A stretch of 64,000 nucleotides of DNA from Dipylidium caninum (taxonomy: Eukaryota > Platyhelminthes > Cestoda > Cyclophyllidea > Dipylidiidae): positions 124,001 to 188,000 of the forward strand of contig QEYB01001162.1 in assembly GCA_017562135.1 (NCBI GenBank), in the 5' to 3' direction. Below are positions 25,401 to 37,400 of this stretch, in pieces. The notes beneath the pieces are model-generated. The model was not told where the DNA came from and ran no database searches. It saw nothing but the letters and a program-made list of their open reading frames with translations. Position 1 is the stretch's first letter, and each line of letters opens with the position of its first letter. The position numbers and the translations under genes are program-made.

Positions 25401-28400
25401 GCCCGAACAATCGGCCCTGGACAACGCTATCGCCGACTTTATGGACGAGTACGCCTACACCGTCCTCATTCCCCCCGGCCAGAACCCCTGTTTGGTCAAT
25501 GTAGGGTGGGTCAGCAGCTGCTTCAAGATCTCAAAACCGGCCTCGATCAGCGGTGTCAACCCCTTCCCCGTGGACCCCGACTTCAATGTGACCCAGCTGG
25601 CCACCCTCACCGCCTCCTCCGCCACCTCGGCGGCCAAGGGCGCGAAAGGCGGGGACACAATGAGCGTCATCAGCGAATCCGCCTCCTCGGATAGGACATC
25701 CGACGTTGAAGCGTCCTCCGTGGCCGTGGAGAACTTGATCAACTTCGCGGAAGTACGTCAGGTCGCTGTCTGTCTACTCCACGACGACCTCTCTCTTAAG
25801 GTGGGTCCGATTTTCCCGGTATATCGACGGCATGACGATTCTTTCCCCCCCATAGCGCATGCATGAGCAGGCGTCGCCAGAAAAACTCGTCATGAGGGGC
25901 CTAAATTACCCTATTTAAGTCGTTCCAACCACTCAGCGAACGCCTATACACCACCCATTTCTTATCCCGTGGGGCTAAACTACCGTTCCCCTCTCCTTTG
26001 AATCCTAGTCGGCAGTCGCCGAACGCTCCTCCTTCCTCGTCAACGTGGGCGATTTGATCCAAAAGATCTCCACTCCCGACGATATCGGCAAGCGAGTGAG
26101 CCAAGGCCTGGCGGTGATATGCTGGGTCGACACCGCCTCGGGCACCCTCGGCTTTCGTCTCAACGACCGAGACACTCTGATTCGCTTCCAGGTGAGTTCT
26201 TGCCGACGTCATCCACCCTATACTCGCAGGTCTCCCGATGGTGACGGAATCCCCACCGCTTCCATCCATCCTCTCACTGATGCTCTCACTTGTCGTGGAA
26301 GTGGAAGGTCCCGAATTCCCGCCTCCCCCCCCCCCCCACCTCTGGGGGTTTTGGTGCCAGCAGGACCCACAGAGCGCCACTTCCACCGTCCTGGGGTATT
26401 CTGCGCCTCAGCCAAAGTTTTCTAACGCGGGAGGTGCGACGGAAAAGTCAGAATTAGGCCAAAACTACCGTTTGAATGTGCCTCCTTTGGCTGCCTGTGT
26501 GGCATCAGGTTTTTGGGCTCAGATTGTTCACAATCTAATCTGAAGTGTTGACGGAGCAGGATCTTTCCTTACTCCTCTCTATTAAGAAGGCGATTAGCAT
26601 CTTATCGTTTCATTTCCGCCTCTTGTCTTCATTTTGGACAGCATGTAGATTCCACGCTACTGCCGTCTTAGAGCGGGTTCCTCAACGCTCGTGTACCGCG
26701 TGCAGCCAAGACTGAAGCGACTTCTTTGTGCACAACGTTCCACGACCGCTGCTCCCAGGAGTGGAAGTGCGGTCGACATGGCCTGTGACTAGTCTGGGAA
26801 ACAGGTCACTCTTTCTACCACCAAAGTGTGACAGATTTCACCGAAACGAAGGATTTATGGCCCCGAATTCGATGGGAATCCGGTGTTGGGGCACATCGCC
26901 TCTTGCCATTCGGCATTTGAGGATGGTCGAGGGCGATTTAGGCATCTTTCATACACGCTTCGGTTTAAACTGAACAAATGGCACCTCCCCTTCCCACTCC
27001 TCATGCTCTTGAGCTCTTTCTCAGGTGGAGCCTTCGACGCATCTCTTCGCCGCCGTGTTTGTCCGGCCAACGGCTCGCGACTGTGTCCAATTCGAATTGG
27101 GTCGACGGTCGCGTTACCACCTCCCTCTGACTGCCGGGATGCTGCGTCCGCCGCGCCGCGCCAACATGCCCATGCCGCACCGTCTCAACGTCCAGGCCAT
27201 CGAAGTTCGTAACTGTCTACTCACACAATTTCAGTAGCAAATATTTTAATTCACCTTCATTGCACTTTCTCCATCGAACGTAGCGTGTTCACTGGGCACC
27301 GGTGCCTGGGGAGCAGGCGAAGATTCAGAGCATGAAGATGAGCGACCAACGGGGCTGGAGCATGCTGCTTGAAAACAGCGCGCCTCGCCTCGTTATCCAA
27401 CTGCCTGAGGCAAATCGCTGCTTCTCCATAATGGAGTTGGAAGAAATGCCAGATCTTTTAAGGTTGGTCCTTTCAACACCTGACCGGTAGATCAGCCCAT
27501 TCACTTAAGAAAATTTTGACGCAACACAAATTTTGTCTCCCAACTCGTCACTTCGTCTGTTTAACGCTGATGTGTAAATCAGTAGTATGGTAGATTGGTT
27601 CCACAAATCACACGCTTTATTTACTCGAGAGCAGGCTCAGAGGACTGGTTATTTTACCCCAAGATTCCATGCAAAAACGTTGGCTCTCTACCGCGCGCTC
27701 TGCTGCCACGGCAACCACAACGTCGCCCAAAAGTTGGCCGACCACGTCGACCAGTACCAACTGCTCTACGTGATTCAGTCCACCTGTGAGTTGCTCGCCT
27801 CCGGCGCAACCACTCGCCTTCTCTCTACCTCGAAGTGCCTCTGAGAAGCAGTCATTTGTGGCGACTTTCTTCCTCGCGTTGCAGACGTTCATGGCTCCCT
27901 GCGTTCGGAATTCGTCAATCTGCTGCTCACAATGCATTTGGAGAGTCACATGAAGCTGAAGCAGGTGACGGGCCGCGAGTTCATAATCCCCCTCGACAAG
28001 GAGGACCTCGAGGTGGCCAAAAGCCCCGCTCACACGCTCAAGGTGGTCTACGAGTGGGATCCCGACCACATCCCCGCCGTCAGGGAGCACCGGAGCATTC
28101 GCCCGAACCTCATCACCGATCCGCACCTCCTCATGTAAGCGATCTACTACCCCGCCTCGTGCCTCCCCTCCGCTAGTCGAGGTCTCGGCGCAGAAGACGG
28201 TAACGCCGGACCGCCAGTTGACTGGCCGAGCCGTTGCCGCTCGGCCGATTCGCCCCGAGCGCGGCTGTGGGGAAAGCGGAGCCGGTCAGCCGCCTCCTCT
28301 CCGAGTTGCATCTGCCCCAGCGACTCTTCACCGCGTTGCGGCGGGCGCAGTGAAGCCCTCAGACTCAGCAGTGTCATTTGGTCTCACATTTCCCCGAGCG

Positions 28401-31400
28401 TCCGAGTTTACCCGAGCGAAGTAGTCGGCAGCGATGGACAGTCTGTCCTTCGCCCTCGCCAGAGTAAACAGAGCCAAAAATTCGGGGCCAGAAAGCCTTC
28501 GTTCGCCAAACTGGCGCGGCTTGCGGCTCGACGAGGCACCGCGCCGCCGGGCGGAGGGGACGCGCTCCCTAAAACCTTCTCCTTTTCACTTGGCCGATCC
28601 TCAGCTTCTCAGCTTTCTCCGCCACCGAGCGGGAGGGGTGCATGATGATTTCCCCCTCTTCCTCCTCCTCCTCCACCTTCTAAACCATTTTAACACACCT
28701 TCCATTCCAGGCTAAGACGACGCAGGACTGATCGAGTAAAACTGTCCACAGCTTCGTAAGATCCGCCACCTTCTCTCACCCCACTAGCTCTCCGCGCATG
28801 GCTTCTCTGCCCTTTTTCTCCTCGTTGCTCTAGAGTCGCGCCTTTTACGGCATTGCTAGCAAACCATGCATCTCCACCGACATCCACGCACACACACGCA
28901 CACACACGCACACCCGCATCCACGTCCAGCTACCACCGCCTTACGCAGTTACTGACAGTTTCTCACCCCTCGCCGTTTACTTGAGTGCGAAGCCGGTCAG
29001 CGAGGCGCCGAGACACCACGAGGCCGACGAGAAGGCGACGTAGATGCCGCCGAGGCATGGGCGCGCATGCATGCTACGACTCGGGCGAGCGAACGCCTTC
29101 GTCCGCCTTTAACGCGGTCTTTTGTCTTCCCTCCTCTCCCCCCCCCCCCCCCCAACCACCCCAACCACCCACGCAGTCCCGGCGCCGACGGCACGGGAGC
29201 GGGCAATTTCGTGGTCCCGGCGGCCAACGCGGACATGCAGCCGGAGGCCGCGCTGACCGCCGCCCTGACAGCGGCGGGGCCGAGTGGTCTGCTGAAGCTC
29301 TCGGACTGTCCGCCCTTCCCGCTCAGCCTCCTCAAACGCCAGACTTTGGACGCGCTCATCGACATGGCCAACACCGGCGGCCACGTCCGGGACCCCTTCG
29401 GCGGCAACTTCGAGCATGCTCTGCTGTGCGTATTCCCCACTTGGCTCGAGTCGACTCGTGTCCGACTCCCACGGCGACCAACTGACTCCAGCCTTTCCGA
29501 CTGCTGCCTTTAGGCCACTGCTTCTCATCCTCAACCACCTCCTCGTGATGGGATCGCTGGACGCGGACGACTTGGCGACGGTTCTTGGCCTCCTCAGCCC
29601 CAAACTCTTCCCCAACACGCCCAGTTGGAGAGGTAAAGCATTCCTGGAGGTCGTCCGTCCGGTCGCCCCCTCCCCGTTTTCGCCTTTTTCCCTCACGATA
29701 CTTGTTTTCGGGCTGGGGCTTCTGGGTCTCTCTCGTTTCGCGCTGAACGCTGATTGGTTGGACGTGGCACCACGGGAATCGGCGACTTCGGAGACTTTTA
29801 AGAGGCCTTTGCCTCCCAGTAAACGATTTACCTCTCGTGTTTCATCACTCGCGCCACACTCCACGCTCCGCAGAAGAGGCTGCTGCGGAGAGGACAGCGG
29901 AAGGTCGTCTGTCTTGCAAAGGCGCTCTTTCTCTTCAGCTCGCCTCCGCCTCCACTGACGCCATGGCCGAGTTATTCGAACGACGCCTTCACTCCACGTC
30001 TGCGTCGAGGTTGCGGTAGAAGGAGGAAAAGAGGCGCCGCACGCACCCTCAAGGACACGGAAGGGGCGGGGGGTGGGGGGCGGTTGTCGGTGGAGGCGCA
30101 AGGACTCAGACTAAGCGCCCCGAAGGACGGTGTAGACTGGACGGCGCCACCGAGACCAAGACGGACTCGACCAGGGGGTAAACGACGTGGCCGACGGTCG
30201 TAGAGCAGGCTGGAAGTGGCCTGGCACCGAGCGGTAGAGCTCCACGCCCTGCCAAGTGCGGACAACAGCCTTCGCCATCGTCCGCCTTTTCTGCTGACCG
30301 GTGGGAATGCATTCCAATTTCCCTCTCACGCGAAATTGCAAGGTGACGCCTTCAAGGCCACAAGGTCGAAATCTTCCTGCGGTTGTCCACAGTTTTCCTC
30401 CATCAGAGGTCGCTTCCTGCCGACTGGTTCCATTGTAGACTTCTTGTAAAGCATCGACGATTGCAGTCCGCAGGTTCTCCCGTCCGCATCGGCCGCCCGG
30501 CCGACGGAAGTGGAGGCGTTCGCCTCGTCGAAGGCGTCTGACGGCTTTGGAGACGGCCGGGATTTCGCCTCACGCGTCGTCTGTTTCCATTTCAGTAACG
30601 CCCATCACGGGCAGCCTGTTGGAGCTGCCGCTGCCGGAGTCGGTGAAAATGGAGGTCTGCCACCTATTCCACCATCTCTGCGACCTCCAACTGCGCCATC
30701 GCATCGAATCCATCGTCACCTTTGCAAACACCGCCGTCAGCGAAATTCAAAACGTAAGTCCGCCTCGAAAAAACCTCTCCGCCTGTGCGAGACACACGAA
30801 GCCCCTCCAGCCTGGCGGAGGAGAGGGAAATGACTTCCCTCCCTTCCGGCAGTGCTTCCACCCATTCCGTGTCTTCCGGCCGAATTTTCCTGTCCGCTGC
30901 GCCCCCGCCAAGCGTCGGACGGGATCGTGGCAACGGGAATTTCGTTAACTGCTTCGCCCGACACGTCGACGCCACTGACGAATTTCCTTGTGGTGGAGGC
31001 CACGACGATTAGTGCTGTTGAAGCAAGCCACCGGGGGCGTGAGAGGTTGGCCGCAGCTGGCGGTTGAAGTCCACTCCGACGACATCTCCGTGGAGATGTG
31101 TGGAGGTCACCTCGGCGGGGAGCCGGTGCTCGTGTGCCTCTCCACTGGGGCGAGTGGAAGGAGGCGTCTGGAAGGCGAGGTCGCACCAGACGGTCCCCCG
31201 CGGCCAGACCGGCTTCCGCCGGGCGATGTTCCGCGGGAGGTCGTCCTGTTGAAGCCAGATGCCCACTTCTTTTTTGTTTCAACGTCTCAACCTCCACCAG
31301 GACCAGATGCAGCGCTACCTCGCCATCAAGGCGGCCAATCTGCCCTCGGCGGTGGCGGCGCCACGCACCCGGGAGTTCCGCTGTCCGCCCAACGTGCAGA

Positions 31401-34400
31401 TCCGCAACCTCCTCTACATGCCGGGCCCGGGCGGCCCCTCAGGCCTCCTCGAGGAGGCCACGTCCGCCGCCACCGCGGTCTCGGCGGAGAACGAGGCGAT
31501 GGCGATGCTGGATCTCGGCGACACCGGCGAAGACCTCTCCGTCGACGGGTATTCGAGGAATCCCTGCTCCGAGGAGATTAAGGCGAGTGTCGCTTGTTCT
31601 GACGCCTGCTTGTTGAAGTGGGGCATATTTTCGCCTCCTCCCCCTTCTCCTCCTTCTTCTCCTTCTCCTCCTGCTCCTTCGGCAGAGCCATTCAGTGGCT
31701 CTGGCACAGGCGGACGGCCGAGCACGGAGCCGTCGCGCCTCGTCGCTTGTTTCGAGCGGTTTTTTGGTTGTCGAGTGGAGTGAAGGGCATTCCAACCTCT
31801 CCAACCCCTTCGCCGTGGTTCATCGGCCTTATTTTCCACTTAGACGGAGTGTTGAGAGCAGGTTCCGACTAGCCGACCTCGTCTAGACGGACGTCGACTG
31901 CAGCAGCAGCTCTGACACCGCGTTGTTGCGTTATTCTCGCAGGAGTTGATGCGTCTGTTCCACCACCGGCTGATGAACCACCTCGGCGTGGTGAAACCCG
32001 AGAACGAGGACGTCTGGGACTATGAGGGCGCCATCAAGACGCTTCAGGAGGCGGCGGCAGCAGGTCTGCGCCAGCTCACGGCGACGCCGAGCTTCCCCAC
32101 CATCGCCAACACCGGCACCTCCTCGCTATCCACCTCCACGTCGGTGGAGAGCACCCGACAGGTCGCCGAGGCGGCCGCAGCCGCCGCTGAGCAGGCGCAG
32201 TCGGAGCTGGCCGAACTGCTGAGCATCCCGACGCTCCTCCTCCCCGAGGGCGTCGGCGACCCCGAGTCGGGCGCCTCCGGTCCTCCCGCCGCCGTCCAGG
32301 CCATTTGGAAGCTGGTTTCCGGGCCCGCCAACTCGGCGAGTGACGCCAGAGGCGACGGGAGCGCAGCGTCCAGACAACTGGCACTCGACGGACCCGAGGA
32401 CTCGAAACAGCATGGAAGTGAGTAGGCGGTGGCGGTTGCGGTTGCCTTTGACCGGTTAATCCGCCTCTTGTCTGCCGTCCGAGCAGGGAAACTGCACCAA
32501 CTCATCCTGGAGACGGTGAGCGACTGGGCGCGGAGCGCGATAATCGAGGACGTGGAGCTGATTCGGCAAATGTTTTACCTCCTCTACCGTCAGTACGGCG
32601 CCCTCGACGAGGTTCGTGTGCGTTGTGGACATTGTGGCGCCCTAACGCCCTGACAACCTCGTCTTCCTTTGCCTCCGCCAGCTCCGCCTGGGACTGACGC
32701 GGACCTACGCGATCGGGAATCGGTCGAAGGACGACGTCTCGCGCCTCCTCCGCTCCCTCGGACGAATCCGCTGCCTCCTCGGGGTGCAGGTCGGGGCTAA
32801 CGAGGAGGTCCTGCTGAAGAACTGTCTCTGGTACGCCCCACCCACTTCCTCTTTCCTCCCGACCACCTCGCCTCGATGGGCGGAGGTGTCGAGTAGGCTG
32901 AAATTTCTTAGAAATGCCGCGTGGTTCCTCGCCTCCGACGAGCGATGACTGCGGCGACGTGGAAGAGGCCCGGGCGGGACGGCACGGAACTGGTTGTCGC
33001 TCGTCCTCGTGAATGGATGGTGTCAGAGCGGCCGAGTCGCCTTCGACGCATTCCTGCGGTGGCCGATGGTGTTTGACTGGGTCCGCGAAGTCCCAGAGAC
33101 TCCGCAGGCCGCGCACACCACCGCCGCCATGTCATGGGCTTCCATCCGCCTCACTAATGCTACCTTGTCCGCAGTTTGCTCGCCCGACTCGATTGGATTT
33201 GCGCCGCCTACACGATGTCTTCTTCCCCCCCCCCTCCGGCAGGGACATAATGAACAACAACGTCTTCTTCCAACATCCCGACCTGATCCGCGTGCTGGCA
33301 GTCCACGAGACGGTGATGCAGCTGATGGTGCACACCCTGTCGAAGGCCTCGCTCGACTCGCCCTCCATCGCGGCCGCCAACGTTGCCGCGACGGCCACGG
33401 GAACCGGCACCGCCGCCACCTCTACCGCCTCGGAGCTGCAACAGCACCACCACGGCCCGCAGTCGCCGCACTCGGCGGCCGAGGAGGGCCTCTTCATCCG
33501 ACGCGGACAGGGCTCGACGGGGGCAGCCGTCCTACCCGCGGTGGTGGAGGAGGGCGAAGAAACGACTCTCAATGGTGCGTCGATCGGGCGGGGCAGACTT
33601 TCGAGGAGGGTTTTTGTGACCTCCGCAGTGTCCGGCCTCGGAGGGCAGGCTTTCAAGCCCCCTGCACTCCGTGCAAGGTCGACTCTTCTTCGTGGAGCGT
33701 CGCATGGTTTTACTGGGCTGATGACACCGTTTAAAGAAGGCGATTAGGATTAAAAAACCGTCCTCATTCGCCGTGGAGGGGGGTGGGGGCAAAGAGGGCA
33801 TCGGGAGCGCCTCCCCCTCATGCGACCAATCAGGTTGCGGACAGGCTTTGCGACCTTCCTGTTCTCCACTCGAGCTTCTTTGAGGTCGGTCGACCTCAGG
33901 CGTCCTGAAAGGCCTCCTCGACACATCGGGTAAAACCTCCTGTGAGGCGATAACGACCGAAGAGGACAGACTTGACCCGTCAGAAGAAGTCCATGCTGAA
34001 CTCCGCCCCGTTTTCGCCGCGTGTCTCCGGCCAGTGGGCGATACTCCTCCGTCGCCGTGTTCGGGGCTCCCGCAGACCGTCAAGACGCCGTCCGCGCCGA
34101 ATTCGTCGCCTTGAGACGTCCCACTCATTTGGCTTTTCCCCTCGACCTCGTTCAAGAGCCTTTTATGTCCGGGGGTTTTCCGCTCCTCGTGGTTGCCCTT
34201 CCCCGCGGTGCTGCCTTCCGCGGGTCTCAGCACAGACAGTCGGCCTCGTCTGGCCCGAGAACGAGAGACGAGAGGGTTTTTTGCCCTGTGACGATGTCCG
34301 GCCACTCTTCTCTCTCCCCAGATTCAAATCTGGCTCGCAGTGTGTCAGTGGGTCCCACCGAAATGGTGGTCCAGTGCTGCCGCTTCCTCTGCTACTTCTG

Positions 34401-37400
34401 TCGCACCTCCTGGCAGAATCAGAAGGCCATGTTCGACCATCTGAGCTACATGCTGGAGAACTCCTCGATGCTCCTCGGTAAGTCGTCCGACCGGCCCAGT
34501 CGCCGCCGCCTCGTCCGGTGCTCACGGCGCCTCTCTTCACCCCGCCTGCCTTCCAGCTCGGCCGAGCCTCCGCGGCATCTGCCCCCTCGACGTGGCCTAC
34601 TCCTCCCTCATGGACAACAACGAGCTGGCGCTGGCGCTGCGCGAGAAGCAGTTGGAGAAGGTGGCCGTCTACCTCTCGCGGTGCGGCGTCCAGTCGAATG
34701 CGGAGCTGCTGGCCAAGGGTTACCCGGACATCGGGTGGGACCCGGTGGAGGGCGAGCGCTTCCTCGACTTCCTCCGGTTCACTGTGTGGGTTAATGGTAA
34801 GAAAATCCCCGGACGTTGTCTTCTACTCCCTCCGATTTGCCGTCACGGTGGGGAGTCGTTTTGTCTTCTGTCTTGAAACATCGGGTTCGAGGGAATCCTC
34901 GTTGGACAAACCGGGTCGTATTCGAGGCAGGAGGCCTCCAAGTGCTGCTCCGCCACGAGGCGACTGTCTGGAACCCGCCCGGACGGCTGAAGCGGCATTT
35001 GCCTTTTCCTACCCTCCCACAAGGCTTTAGATCGACCGACGACACTCATCTACCACACCTCCCGCTCCCGAAGATGGAATAGAAATGCTTGTGAGGGGTG
35101 GCACTGCGCCTGGCCTCCCATCGGGGAAGCTAGGAGGGCGCTAGAAGAGTTAGTGATGCTCCTCGCCGCTGTAAGAACCCTGCTTAGTTTTGCCAGAGGT
35201 CGGGAAGGGCCGCGATCCGAGGCGGAGGGCCGAGGAGGAGGTGTTCGTAGGAGGGGTAGAGGTAAAACAGTCTGTCATCGCTTGACATGCAGCTCGGATC
35301 CGCTTGCAGGCGAAAGTGTGGAGGAGAATGCCAACTTGGTCGTCCGCCTCCTCATCCGCCGTCCCGAGTGCCTTGGCCCGGCCCTGCGCGGCGGCAACAA
35401 GGCGGTCTCGAGTCGACGACATCGCCGCAACTCGCAGTCCGCCGGTCAGTCCGCAGTCGGTGGCGGCGTCGGCGGTGGTGGCGAGGCCATGGACCAACTC
35501 TCCCCTCCCGGTAGCCCAGACGTCACGGGCGGCGGTGGTGTGACTGGCGGGGGCGGAGTGGCCAGCGGTGTCAACGGCGCCGGCAGCACCGCCGGTGGTG
35601 GCGATGACGCGCACTCCACCACCGCCTCAAATACAACCACCGCGACTTCGTCCGCCGGCGGAGGCCTTTTGAAGGGTGAGAAGCAATTCCTTTCTGCTCA
35701 GTCGCTCGTGGGTCCATTTTAATCGGGGATTTGTGTGCATTTCAAAACAAAAACAGGAATCAAGGAGGGCATAATCATGTCCTCGCAGATCAAACTGGTC
35801 AAAATGGCCATGGATGCGGAGGCGCAAGGCTTGAATCCCGAGGACGAGGACATGGGATGGCGGACGGTGTTGATGGACTACGAGGACTGCAACCTCTTCG
35901 CTCCACTGCCATACAATTTCAGTAATCTTCCGGTAGGTCGACAGAACTTCGCCTCGCTTTGCAATTTATCGTTGAGACTGTTTGTATGTTGTCCTGTTCA
36001 GCCGGAAGAAGACGAGGACTACGTGGACCTCGGCGCGGCTATACTCACCTTCTACTCGGTTCTGGTGGACCTTCTTGGTCGTTGTGCTCCCGAACTGGAC
36101 GCGGCGAAGAGTGAGTCAGTGAGAGGCCGAGCGATTCTTCAGTCCCTCGTCTCGATGCAGGACCTGGAAGGCGTACTTTCCCTGCGTTTCATTCTGCCTC
36201 CGCCAAAATTGGAAATGCAGGTCAGCTGCGGCTGGGTCTTCGTTGTTCGGGAGAGGCTAAGTTTCTATTCCGTCTGCAGTGTCGCTTTCATTGTCATTTT
36301 TGTAAAAGTGAGATCCTTAAATTGCGTTTTCTTAAAGGTATCGTGTTAAATAACTTTCCTCCGCACTTCAATAGACGTTAGTTTCCTCATTTCTTTGACG
36401 AGTTAATCGTGCCTACTTAAAAGGTTTAGATAGCATCTGTTTTTTACTTAAGGTGAATTCGGAAGGTCTTCAGCAGTGGGTGGACAAGTCGCCAATGCCA
36501 CCGGGTCTTCTGCCCGAACACAAAGCTGCTGTCGTCCTCTTCATGGAACGCGTCTACGGGCTCTCGGACTCGGACACCTTCGTCCGTCTCCTCGAGAACG
36601 CCTTCCTTCCCGACATGCGTGCCGTCACGCTACTCGATTCCGTAAGTAATAGGGAGGCCACTTTTGTTCAAATATCTCCATTGTGAAAACATTTTTCTGG
36701 AAACGACAAGGCACTTACGACTCCGTCATGAAAAGCAGACTGGCCCAGAGTCCTTGCCACAAACAGTGAACCACCACTTTTTCCTCCATCACAAAACTAC
36801 GAGTCCTTTTGAGTTTAAGGGGCATCATTTCCGTCAGGGGACGCTTTTCCCTTTTCCAAGTCCTCTTTCGTCCGGCGACTTTGGAGAAAGGACCACTTTG
36901 TGGAGGTGTCTCACGTAGCCTGTCCCTTTCAGGCGCAACGCGGCGTCACCGCGAGCGACATGACTCTCGCGCTGAATCGGTACATCTGCGGCTCCGTCCT
37001 GCCCCTCCTCACGCGCTACGCCCACTTTCTCGGCGTGAGCGAGGTGACCGCGGGCCTCCTCGAGTCTACCCTCCACACCGCCTACCGCCTGGCCACCTGC
37101 CGGTCCATCACCAACAATCAGCGCGACGTGGTTAGCGACTTCCTCGTCGCCCTCATTGAGCACATTCAGCCCTTCTCCATGACCAGCCTCATCCGCAAGA
37201 TCGCCAAGAACATGCGCACTGTCGGACGAGAGGTCGGTGGAGTGTCCTGTCGCTTCTCTCCGCTCCGCTCTGTAAAATATTAACGCCTTCCCCCCCCCAC
37301 CCCTCCTCCCCCTAGTCGGCGGTGTCACTGCGCGTGCTGACGACATTCTACCAGCGATTTGGCGCCTACTACAGCTCCGAGGGTTGGATCGCTGAATACG

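Noticed and set aside
29109..30101. 330-codon minus-strand open frame
   Set aside because: It lies antisense to RyR exons 35-36 and intron 36, is Arg/Ser-rich with no recognisable domain, and is explained by GC-rich coding DNA lacking stops.
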